Shown in pieces: positions 1-7,610 of a stretch of 34,323 nucleotides of DNA. Each line of letters begins with the position of its first letter. Positions within the stretch are counted from its first letter, which is position 1. A program made the position numbers and the translations under genes. The notes under the pieces are model-generated. The model worked only from the letters and a program-made list of their open reading frames with translations. It was not told the DNA's origin and did no database searches. The stretch is from CAZVWW01 sp964631265 (lineage in GTDB: Bacteria; Thermotogota; Thermotogae; MWEM01): assembly GCA_964631265.1 (NCBI GenBank), contig CAZVWW010000011.1, forward strand, positions 1 through 34,323, written 5' to 3'.

Positions 1-159
1 ATTCTCCATTTTTGTCTCATTGTTTCTTCCAAAAGTATAAACGGCTTTGAAGGCTACCTGCGAGTAATTGGCTCTGTTGTTGAAAAATGAGAATATATTG
101 AATATCGCAAACACAACGATTACTGCAAGGATCAACCACATCAGTTTTTTATTGTTCAT
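1..159 (-). CDS. Membrane-anchored protein, N-terminal part only (runs off the window)
   Basis: Only the first 53 codons are present, reading leftward from an ATG at 159 and still open at the window edge. Residues about 6-25 form one hydrophobic segment after a short Lys-bearing start (MNNKKLMW), so this is either a signal anchor or an uncleaved N-terminal membrane helix. The following residues are polar (FNNRANYSQVAFKAVYTFGR). A GGGGAG ribosome site lies inside the last codons of the upstream membrane protein, whose TGA is only 4 bases before this ATG, so the two are very probably co-transcribed and translationally coupled. The family cannot be recognised from this fragment; an extracytoplasmic sensor or lipoprotein-like partner is possible but is inference. 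Confidence 0.6.
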   Translation of the reverse strand, partial: MNNKKLMWLILAVIVVFAIFNIFSFFNNRANYSQVAFKAVYTFGRNNETKMEN

Positions 160-163
160 TAAC

Positions 164-808
164 TCACTCCCCGTCCTTTTTTTTATTATTTTTTTTATAC
201 CATGCCGGTAATTTTTCCTTAAATTCCTTAAAACAAAGAAAACTCGTTCGGTTGAGGTTCATATTCTCAATATCCCTCAAGAGGGGATAGAAAATGAATA
301 AAAAGATCAAAAAAACCGTGATAAGAACCAAAAACAACAATATGAAGGCTATCTTTTCACCCTTTCTGATTGCGTCTCTGACCGACTCTTCAAATGTTTT
401 CATAACCGTTTCATAAGAAGGCCTTATCTCGGAATAGGCTGTTATGATATCCTTTTTCGACGGCTCTATTACAAAATCATAAAACACTAAAACGACTTCT
501 CTCAGGCGTTCTGTCTCACTCAAAACACTCTGATCAGGATCGATAATCCACCATAATGACAATCCCGGTTTTTCAGAGAATGTTGTCAACCGCTTTCTTA
601 GATTGTTCAGGGTCCACAGATCAAAATCCAGCCCTTTCTCAGAATTCAGAATAGCCACATGAACATCCTCAGACAGCCGGTAGACTCGGGTTGAAACCTG
701 TTGTAGTCTGTTAGTATCGACTATGAGCGACCCGGCAAAAAAAACCAGTATCCCTGTGATGGCTATGAGCAGAACAGACATGATAAAGATGTAATTAGAG
801 AGTCTCAA
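164..808 (-). CDS. Hypothetical two-helix membrane protein with an external domain
   Basis: The 214-residue protein has two strong hydrophobic segments (about residues 7-29 and 153-176) enclosing a roughly 120-residue soluble region, then a basic cytoplasmic tail of about 40 residues (ending KKNNKKKDGE). This is the layout of the input half of a chemoreceptor or sensor kinase, but no HAMP, kinase or signalling hairpin follows. The start chosen is TTG at 808, with AAAGGGG seven to eight bases upstream; an ATG ten codons in has no better ribosome site. It follows hisS by 14 bases and is followed 4 bases later by another membrane protein, so it belongs to the end of the hisS operon. I do not recognise the family. 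It could be a stand-alone sensory or cell-envelope protein. Confidence 0.65.
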   Translation of the reverse strand: MRLSNYIFIMSVLLIAITGILVFFAGSLIVDTNRLQQVSTRVYRLSEDVHVAILNSEKGLDFDLWTLNNLRKRLTTFSEKPGLSLWWIIDPDQSVLSETERLREVVLVFYDFVIEPSKKDIITAYSEIRPSYETVMKTFEESVRDAIRKGEKIAFILLFLVLITVFLIFLFIFYPLLRDIENMNLNRTSFLCFKEFKEKLPAWYKKNNKKKDGE

Positions 809-822
809 AGAATAACCCCTTT

Positions 823-2085
823 TTACTGATCCAGCTTATCGAGCAGATAGTTCTCTATCCAGCTGCTCTCAACACTCGTCTGATTACCGGTTTTCATATC
901 TTTAACAATAAATACGCCTTTTTCAATCTCATCCTCACCGATAATGACTGTAAAACGACAGTTGATTTTAGAGGCGTATTTCATCTGACTTTTCAGACTT
1001 CTGCCCATCAGATCTCTTTCAACACTGATACCCCGTTTCCTTAGGAATTCGACAATCCTTAATGCGTGTCGTTCTGCCTCTTGTGTAATACTCAGCACAT
1101 ATACTTGTGAAATAAGCGGGGTCTCTATCAGTACATCTTCCTCCTGCATGATGGCCAGGATTCTTTCGATACCGCAAGCGTAACCGACTGCCGGTGTCTT
1201 CTTTCCTCCCAACTCACCGATAATATCATCATATCGTCCGCCTCCGAGAATATCAAGCTCTGTATCCTGATACGGATGTTTGATCTCAAACACCATACCC
1301 GTGTAGTAATCAAGTCCTCTGACGAGAAAACTGTCTTCGAAGAAGTCGATATTCAGCTCCTTCAGTTGCTCTTTGAGCGTAACGTATTGTTGCGAACAAT
1401 CATCACATAGATAGTCAACCAGCTTAGGTGCATCCTTTTTCAGTTTAATATCGTGCTTGTTTTTACAGTCAAGGAGTCTGAGGATATTTGTATCGTATCT
1501 CCTCTTACAGTCATCACACAAGGTATCAAAATGTTTGCTGTAATAGTCTTTCAAGGCATTTTTATAGTTCTCTCTGTCTTTCTTACACCCTAAATGATTG
1601 ATATGAATGGTAGCGTTATGAAGACATAGGCTGTCCAGGAGATAATTGGCATTCCATATTGTTTCTGCATCAGAGTTGGGATTACTTGAACCGATGATCT
1701 CTACACCGAACTGATGAAACTGTCTTTGCCGTCCAGCCTGTGGTCTTTCATATCGAAACATCGGGCCGATGTAATACATCTTCTGGGGAAGTCCCTGGTT
1801 AATCATAGCGTTTTCTATAAAGGCTCTTATGACCGGCGCTGTTCCCTCCGGTCTCATCGTCATACTCCTCTTTCCCTTGTCGTCGAATGTATACATCTCT
1901 TTCTTGACAATATCGGTATCATCTCCGACGCCTCTTACAAACAGTTCTGTTCTTTCCAGTATCGGTGTTCGAATTTCAGAAAAGCCAAATAACCTGGCTG
2001 TCTCATTTGCTTTTCGTTCAAAATGATGCCAGTAGGATATACTATCTCCAAATAGATCATATGTCCCTTTGGGCCGGTGTATCAA
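823..2085 (-). CDS. hisS: Histidyl-tRNA synthetase
   Basis: Cytoplasmic class II aminoacyl-tRNA synthetase that charges tRNA-His using ATP. The 420-residue length is normal. Visible signatures are the N-terminal RPKGTYDLFGD, motif 2 region with RPEGTAP (about 78-84) and MFRYERPQAGRQRQFHQFG (about 109-127), the histidine-specific LVRGLDYYTG (about 254-263) and motif 3 with GYACGIERIL (about 297-306). A C-terminal anticodon-binding domain follows. The middle insertion carries two CDDC pairs, common in many bacterial HisRS. The start is TTG at 2085, placed eight bases after a perfect AGGAGG; no ATG is nearby in frame. It lies 24 bases downstream of the radical SAM gene and is probably co-transcribed with it and arcA. 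No T-box or other leader is seen because the gene is internal to the operon. Confidence 0.97.
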   Translation of the reverse strand: MIHRPKGTYDLFGDSISYWHHFERKANETARLFGFSEIRTPILERTELFVRGVGDDTDIVKKEMYTFDDKGKRSMTMRPEGTAPVIRAFIENAMINQGLPQKMYYIGPMFRYERPQAGRQRQFHQFGVEIIGSSNPNSDAETIWNANYLLDSLCLHNATIHINHLGCKKDRENYKNALKDYYSKHFDTLCDDCKRRYDTNILRLLDCKNKHDIKLKKDAPKLVDYLCDDCSQQYVTLKEQLKELNIDFFEDSFLVRGLDYYTGMVFEIKHPYQDTELDILGGGRYDDIIGELGGKKTPAVGYACGIERILAIMQEEDVLIETPLISQVYVLSITQEAERHALRIVEFLRKRGISVERDLMGRSLKSQMKYASKINCRFTVIIGEDEIEKGVFIVKDMKTGNQTSVESSWIENYLLDKLDQ

Positions 2086-2109
2086 CTGCGTCTCCTCCTT
2101 TAAACTCTT

Positions 2110-3945
2110 TTATTGTTGATTCAAATCAATGGGGCTCTGCTCTTTTGCTTCTTCAATGGTATAACAAACCCCGCATCGTGTGCATGTTCCGTCCCGGCAA
2201 TCAGGTGTGGATAAGGCTTCTTCCGATTTTTTGAGTTCTTTTTCCAAAAAGTGTTTTCCCAAACCGCTGTCAATATGATCCCAGGGTAATGGTTTGTCGA
2301 ACTGTCTTTCCTCTGTATACCGGCAGGGATCAATCCCCTCTTTTTCAAAAGCATGTTGCCATCTTGCATAATCAAATCGGTCCCGCCAGGCCTCAAGGTA
2401 CCCGCCATTTGCTGATACCTCCCGGATAACACCTGCAAGATCCCGATCTCCTCTCGACAGAACACCTTCCACAAAACTGATTTCCGGTTTGTGAAATTCG
2501 TAAGATGAGAGCTTCTTCAAGCCGGAAAGATATCTCAGTTTTTGATGCAACTCTTCAACATTCGCCTGTTTTGAGTATTGAAAAGGGGTATGCGGTTTGG
2601 GTATAAACCCGGACACGCTGACGGATATCTTTCTGATTCCGATTGCTTTTACCCGCTTCACAATATCATATATCCCGTCAAGATCCTCTTCCGTCTCGCC
2701 CGGCAGGCCAGCCATAAAATAGAGTTTGATTCTCTTCCACCCTTTTGCCTTTGCTGATTCAACCATTTCAAGTATATCATCTAATCTGATGTTCTTGTTG
2801 ATCCTGTCCCGCATTCTCTGTGAGCCTGCTTCAGGGGCGATTGTCAATCCGGTTTTCCTCAAAGAGGCAATCCGTTCGGCTATCTTAACGCCGAATCGAT
2901 CAGCCCGGCTGGAGGGTATGGACAATGAAATTCGCTTCTTCTTCATTTCAGGAACCAACGCCCCGGTAATACCGTCTATTGAAGTATGATCAAGAGTACT
3001 CAGCGAAAGCAGCGAGATCTCCTCATAGCCGGTGTTTTCAACAATCTCGTTGACGGATTGCACGATATCGTCTTTGGATCTTTCTCTGACCGGCCTGTAG
3101 ACCATCCCGGCATGACAGAACCGGCACCCCCTCGTGCAACCTCTGAGCACCTCAACAACCCCTCTGTCATGAACCGTTTGGAGATACGGAACGATCTGCT
3201 TGATGGGGATTGCCTCTTTTTTCAAAGGAGCAACTCTTTTTTCTATCTTATCCGGTACACTTTTTTGGTATTCTCTTTTGGGAAGAACGCTTCCCTCTTT
3301 ATATTGATAAAAACGGGGGACATAGACCCCCTTGATCTTTGCCAATTCCAGCAGTTGTTCTTCCCGGGATTTGTTTGGGTGCTCCCTGATACAGTCAGAA
3401 ATCTCAAGCACGGCTTCTTCCCCGTCACCGATGAGAAAGGCATCAAAGAAAGGGGCAACCGGCTCGGGATTAAAGACACACGGTCCTCCGCCAATGATTA
3501 ACGGATACTCTTTGGAGTCCCTGTCTTTTGAATAAACGGGGATCTTTGAGAGTTCAAGAAATTTCACAATTCCGGGATAGGATAATTCGTAGAGAAGAGA
3601 GAACCCGATGATGTCAAACTCACCGGCCGGCTTTTTGTTTTCGATGCTGAACGCCGGAATCTCTTCCTCTTCCATGACATCCAGCATATCCATCCAGGGC
3701 AGATAGGCCCTCTCTGCCAACAAATCTTCTCTGGCGTTTATGATGTCATACAGGATCCTTGTACCCAGATGACTCATCCCGATATCATAGATATCCGGGA
3801 AGACCAGCAGGTATTTCAGGCTTGCCTCACGCCATTTTTTCCTTATTGCGTTGTATTCATTGCCAATGTATCTCGATGGTTTCTCAACGCTCAGCAGCAC
3901 GCCACTCTCATTGAGAAAAGCTGATATATTCTTTTGTTCTACCAT
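2110..3945 (-). CDS. Large radical SAM protein (TIGR03960-type, B12-binding-like N-terminus)
   Basis: 611 residues. An N-terminal domain resembling the cobalamin-binding fold (for example DIYDIGMSHLG near residue 55 and LIIGGGPCVFNPEP near 150) precedes the radical SAM core, whose iron-sulfur ligands are in RGCTRGCRFCHAG (about 268-280; CxxxCxxC). A second cysteine cluster lies at the extreme C-terminus (CRDGTCTRCGVCY), probably for another metal site. The length and domain order match a widespread uncharacterised family often found beside a DUF2344 protein, but no such partner is seen here. The reaction is unknown; RNA or small-molecule methylthiolation-like chemistry would be guesswork. The ATG at 3945 overlaps the end of arcA by 7 bases and has no clear Shine-Dalgarno, suggesting translational coupling to arcA. 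Confident as to family, not function. Confidence 0.88.
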   Translation of the reverse strand: MVEQKNISAFLNESGVLLSVEKPSRYIGNEYNAIRKKWREASLKYLLVFPDIYDIGMSHLGTRILYDIINAREDLLAERAYLPWMDMLDVMEEEEIPAFSIENKKPAGEFDIIGFSLLYELSYPGIVKFLELSKIPVYSKDRDSKEYPLIIGGGPCVFNPEPVAPFFDAFLIGDGEEAVLEISDCIREHPNKSREEQLLELAKIKGVYVPRFYQYKEGSVLPKREYQKSVPDKIEKRVAPLKKEAIPIKQIVPYLQTVHDRGVVEVLRGCTRGCRFCHAGMVYRPVRERSKDDIVQSVNEIVENTGYEEISLLSLSTLDHTSIDGITGALVPEMKKKRISLSIPSSRADRFGVKIAERIASLRKTGLTIAPEAGSQRMRDRINKNIRLDDILEMVESAKAKGWKRIKLYFMAGLPGETEEDLDGIYDIVKRVKAIGIRKISVSVSGFIPKPHTPFQYSKQANVEELHQKLRYLSGLKKLSSYEFHKPEISFVEGVLSRGDRDLAGVIREVSANGGYLEAWRDRFDYARWQHAFEKEGIDPCRYTEERQFDKPLPWDHIDSGLGKHFLEKELKKSEEALSTPDCRDGTCTRCGVCYTIEEAKEQSPIDLNQQ

Positions 3946-5201
3946 TTAACAGGCGTTCTTCTTACCGGCATCGTCATACATCTGCAGCCTCCTCCACCCC
4001 TCGCTAGCTCAGAGCCCTCCATGGTCACGACGAATTTACTGTAGTCTCCGAGGTTTTTCTTTTCATTCAGAACATCTTTCGCATCGATAACCTCGAATCC
4101 CGCTTTGTTCATGGCGTTGATTGTGCTCGCATTTCTCTTGTAACCAATGATCTTACCAGGCGCCATGGCAAAGAAATTCGCTCCACTGTGCCATTGTTCT
4201 CTCTCCTGGACCCAATCGTCTTTGTTATCGCCGCAAAAAACAGGTTCAAGCGGCATGCCAAGCCTCCGAAGCGAATCGATGAGATTGTCTTCCTCCCATA
4301 TCTTAACTTCTCCGTTTTCAATGTCGATGTGCACGGTCTTCAGATTGCTGCTCTTTAAAATAACCGGTTCGTAAACCATGCATTTGTTCACATCGAGAAG
4401 TGTAAAAACCATGTCAAGATGAATAAAGGACTCCGGTGTTTTCGGTAATTCCTGGACAATGATGTGTTTTGATTCCCCGCGATGCTTAATATGGTCAATG
4501 ATGAAATCAATGCCCTTGGAAGTCGTTCTCCCGCCCATGCCGATTACCAGAATATCCTCACGGGCAACCAGAACATCGCCGCCCTCTATTGTCAGATCAT
4601 CCGGGCAGTGCTTTCGCCTGATCGGATTGATTGTATCGCCGCTTACCATCGAGCTGTGATTGAAGATGGTTTCCATGATCAGTGATTCTCTGGATCGAAC
4701 TGTTGATGCCATCTTGTTGATCAACACATGATTTCCCAGACTGACCGAGGCATCCCGTGTAAAGAAGAAATTGTGGAGTGGTCTCAGGGAATAGCGCTCC
4801 GGACTGAAATAATCCGTGAGTGTCTTTCTCTTGAGGGGGACCCCTTCTATCAGCTGTGTTGCCAATTCATCTGAATCCAATGAAAAAAGATAGCGTTTGA
4901 TATTACCCGAACCTTCTCTTTCACAGATCTCATCAACCAGTTCCCGCTTAATCGCCTCGTCCTGGAGCGTCTCTTTCAACAGATCTTTCACCTGAAAGGT
5001 CTTTGTCATCTTGTCGAGAACACCTCTCAGTTCTGAGTATTCCTCCCTTGCCACCGACAGGTTGAGGATATCACTGTAAAGGGCCCTTTCAGCATTCTCC
5101 GGTGTCATATTCTCCACTTCACACCCGGGAGTGTGCAGGATAACTGCCTCCAGATCACCGATCTCAGAATAAACCTCGACTTCTATCTTCTTTTTACTCA
5201 A
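3939..5201 (-). CDS. arcA: Arginine deiminase
   Basis: Hydrolyses L-arginine to citrulline and ammonia in the cytoplasm, first step of the ADI pathway. The 420 residues match the family length. Visible marks: N-terminal VYSEIGDLEAVILHTPG, FFTRDASV, EGGDVLV (substrate-binding Glu/Asp), the HLD of SFIHLDMVFTLLD (catalytic His and Asp), and the catalytic Cys in the C-terminal GGGGCRCMTMP near residue 405. The start is TTG at 5201, six to seven bases after GGAGGGG. Neither ornithine carbamoyltransferase (arcB) nor carbamate kinase (arcC) is in the window, so the energy-yielding rest of the pathway must lie elsewhere or be absent. It overlaps the radical SAM gene by 7 bases. The 91-base gap upstream (5202-5292) is A+T-rich and could hold a promoter, but no convincing -35/-10 pair was found. 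Confidence 0.95.
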   Translation of the reverse strand: MSKKKIEVEVYSEIGDLEAVILHTPGCEVENMTPENAERALYSDILNLSVAREEYSELRGVLDKMTKTFQVKDLLKETLQDEAIKRELVDEICEREGSGNIKRYLFSLDSDELATQLIEGVPLKRKTLTDYFSPERYSLRPLHNFFFTRDASVSLGNHVLINKMASTVRSRESLIMETIFNHSSMVSGDTINPIRRKHCPDDLTIEGGDVLVAREDILVIGMGGRTTSKGIDFIIDHIKHRGESKHIIVQELPKTPESFIHLDMVFTLLDVNKCMVYEPVILKSSNLKTVHIDIENGEVKIWEEDNLIDSLRRLGMPLEPVFCGDNKDDWVQEREQWHSGANFFAMAPGKIIGYKRNASTINAMNKAGFEVIDAKDVLNEKKNLGDYSKFVVTMEGSELARGGGGCRCMTMPVRRTPVKW

Positions 5202-5292
5202 AACTTTCCCCTCCGCCCGTAAACTTAATACGCAAGTTTGTTTAATATTAGTATTTGCTCTATTTTATCATAATTTCCCGCTTTTCACCATT

Positions 5293-5901
5293 TCACTCTT
5301 TGGTTTCCCCGGTTTTCTCTTCTTGAGATTCTGATTTCTTGTCATCCACTTCCGGAACGGGGGCATTTGTCTCCGCTTCTGCTTCCGTTTCCCCGCCGGG
5401 AGAATCGTTGCTTTCCAGGAATTCGGACAGCTCGATGTCAGACATCTTAAAGACTTCGAAAAAATTGTCCGTCACACTGTAGGCATACGGCCTTCCGGGG
5501 GCCTTGATCCGCTTCCTTTTCAAGAGTCCCGACACCATTAACTCCAGGAGCTGATTACTTGAATCTTTTCCCCGAATCGTCTCTACCCCGGTCTTGGTTA
5601 CTCTTTCGTTCTTGGCCACAATCGCCAGTACCTCCAGCTGAGTTGGGGTCAGTTTGTCAACGGGCCGTCTGATCAGCTCCGTTATATAGTTGGCATACGC
5701 TTCTTTGGTAAAGAAGCTGTATTTCCTGCCGACCTTTCTCAGGCTTATACCGTGATCCTGATGGTCATAATCCTCCGTCAGTTCCTCCAGTAGACTGATC
5801 ACCTCATTTTTTGGAAACTCAGTCACTTTGACAATCTGAGAGAGATCAAGTCCTTTATTGGTTGAAAAGACAAGCGCTTCAACAACGGCTTTTTTATTCA
5901 T
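5293..5901 (-). CDS. scpB: Segregation and condensation protein B
   Basis: Accessory kleisin-interacting subunit of the SMC-ScpA-ScpB condensin complex, which organises and segregates the chromosome. The 202-residue protein shows the two winged-helix domains of the family; the second contains the diagnostic RRPVDKLTPTQLEVLAIVA (about 78-96) followed by VETIRGKDSSNQLLELMVSGL and APGRPYAYSVTDNFFEVF. The C-terminal 40 residues are acidic, low-complexity and probably disordered (rich in Glu, Thr and Lys). The start is ATG at 5901, with AGGA close by and GGAGG slightly further upstream. Its usual partner scpA is not adjacent, unlike in many Bacillota where scpA-scpB are paired. It sits 62 bases after nnrD/E on the same strand. 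Confidence 0.93.
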   Translation of the reverse strand: MNKKAVVEALVFSTNKGLDLSQIVKVTEFPKNEVISLLEELTEDYDHQDHGISLRKVGRKYSFFTKEAYANYITELIRRPVDKLTPTQLEVLAIVAKNERVTKTGVETIRGKDSSNQLLELMVSGLLKRKRIKAPGRPYAYSVTDNFFEVFKMSDIELSEFLESNDSPGGETEAEAETNAPVPEVDDKKSESQEEKTGETKE

Positions 5902-5963
5902 CAGTTCCTACAACCTCCGTTATCTTTAAATTGGCTATCACGGAACATCATACAGGATTCTAT

Positions 5964-7610
5964 TTAACCGTCAACACGTGAGAGGGCCAACGGGATGTAG
6001 TTGATCAAATCTGTTGGTGTAAACGCACCGGCATAACCGTTTTCGGTATACAAATCACTTGTCAATCCGTGCAGGTACACCCCCAGTTTTGACGCTGAAA
6101 CGGCGTTTAATCCCTGACCGATGAAGGAGGCAATCATACCGCCGAGGCAGTCCCCTGATCCGCCTGTGGCCAGCCCCTGATTTCCGCTGATATTCAATAC
6201 CGCCTGTCCCAATGGTGTTGCCACGATTGTTGTGGCTCCCTTTAATACAAGGGTGGTTCCTGTTCTGCTCGAAAAGTCAACCGCTTCATCCACAAGATTT
6301 CTTCTGATATCCACCGGGTCCTTTTTGATGAGTCTTGAGAACTCCACAATATGCGGTGTCAATACAATCTCTCTCTCTTTGCTGTTTTTTGAAAGAAAAT
6401 CGTACACATCCTCCCCCGCCAAGGCAAATAGGGCATCCGCATCGAGGACAAGCGGCATTTTGAGTTGGGTGATTAATTCCAGAACAAGGCATTGCGTTGA
6501 GTATTCCCTCCCCATTCCCGGTCCCAGGAGGACGACATCCTGTTCGTTCACACTGTCGATGATCGTGTTTAAACTGTTGAAACCGTGAAAATCGAGTGAC
6601 TCAGGGGGCGAATTCAGCATGATCTCCGGGGGTATCCCGAAACTGTAGACCGGATTGGTCTTCCCGGGGGACATGCACGGCATAATTCCGGTTAGGAGTC
6701 CTGTTCCGCTTTTCAGCGCCGCTTTCAATGCCAGTACCGGGGCGCCTCTGTATCTGTGGCTGCCTCCGATAACAGCCACCCGTCCGAAGGTTCCTTTGTA
6801 ACCATCCGGTTTTCGGACGGGCAGATCCCGTCGGGCCGTTCTGTGATTCATGAGGTATTTTTCTTTCCAGTCTGCTCTGCCCAGCTCTTCTGGTGTATTA
6901 CTTGAGATACCGATATAGGTGACCCGGAGCTGCCCGACATACTCTCTGGCAGGGTAGAATAGCAGTCCTGTTTTCGGAAAGGCAAAAGAAACCGTCATAT
7001 CCGCTTTAAAGGGGTTATCAGCATAAAGCAGCCCGTTGCGGCTGTCGATACCGGTTGGTACATCGAGGGCCACTTTTAATCCGTTCATCGTGTTGATCTC
7101 CTGTAAAACAGCCTCCATAAACCCCGGAATTCTTCTCGAGAGACCAGTCCCGAAGATGGCATCGATATACAAATCAAAGGCCGTTAAGTCCAGATTATTA
7201 TAGTCCGGGTCGGCGATTATTTCAACATCTGTGTCTTTCAGGAGATTGAACTCCGTTCCCGCATTACCCGATAATTTGTTGATCCCAAAGTGACCTGCTT
7301 TATCCGTTAGTACAAGAACGGTTACCCGCCAGCCAAGATCGCTCAGTTCCCTGGCGGCAGCCAGTCCGTCTCCCCCGTTGTTGCCAATACCGCATAACAC
7401 AAGCACCTTTTCGGGATTTTTCACCCGACTGTTTCTGTTTTCTGTCGGATATCTTTCTGAATCCGAAAACTCTAATATAGCTCTAACTGCTGAATGAGCG
7501 GCTCTTTCCATCAATACGATGGAAGGTATCCCTCTTGATTCTATGGTATATTGGTCTGCCTTTTTCATCTCCAGGGGATCGAGTACTTTAATCGTTATCA
7601 CCTCTTTCAA
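5964..7610 (-). CDS. nnr: Bifunctional NAD(P)HX epimerase/dehydratase
   Basis: Metabolite-repair enzyme that restores damaged (hydrated) NADH and NADPH. The N-terminal half (to about residue 225) is the YjeF_N epimerase, with GIGNNGGDGLAAARELS near 73-90 and DVPTGIDSRNG near 160. The C-terminal half is the ribokinase-like ADP/ATP-dependent dehydratase, with GRVAVIGGSHRYRGAP, LGPGMGRE, VLDADAL and the nucleotide-site TGGSGDCLGGMIASFIGQG near 483-501. The start is uncertain. The TTG at 7610 gives a 23-base overlap with mutS and lacks a ribosome site. The strong AGAGGTGAT lies where it would serve an ATT codon at 7590-7592, which aligns with the usual family start (MKVL... versus IKVL...) and touches the mutS stop. 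Function is clear; the exact N-terminus is not. Confidence 0.93.
   Translation of the reverse strand: MKEVITIKVLDPLEMKKADQYTIESRGIPSIVLMERAAHSAVRAILEFSDSERYPTENRNSRVKNPEKVLVLCGIGNNGGDGLAAARELSDLGWRVTVLVLTDKAGHFGINKLSGNAGTEFNLLKDTDVEIIADPDYNNLDLTAFDLYIDAIFGTGLSRRIPGFMEAVLQEINTMNGLKVALDVPTGIDSRNGLLYADNPFKADMTVSFAFPKTGLLFYPAREYVGQLRVTYIGISSNTPEELGRADWKEKYLMNHRTARRDLPVRKPDGYKGTFGRVAVIGGSHRYRGAPVLALKAALKSGTGLLTGIMPCMSPGKTNPVYSFGIPPEIMLNSPPESLDFHGFNSLNTIIDSVNEQDVVLLGPGMGREYSTQCLVLELITQLKMPLVLDADALFALAGEDVYDFLSKNSKEREIVLTPHIVEFSRLIKKDPVDIRRNLVDEAVDFSSRTGTTLVLKGATTIVATPLGQAVLNISGNQGLATGGSGDCLGGMIASFIGQGLNAVSASKLGVYLHGLTSDLYTENGYAGAFTPTDLINYIPLALSRVDG

Noticed and set aside
5202..5292. A+T-rich gap before arcA as promoter
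   Set aside because: No -35/-10 pair with proper spacing was found; transcription may simply continue from scpB.
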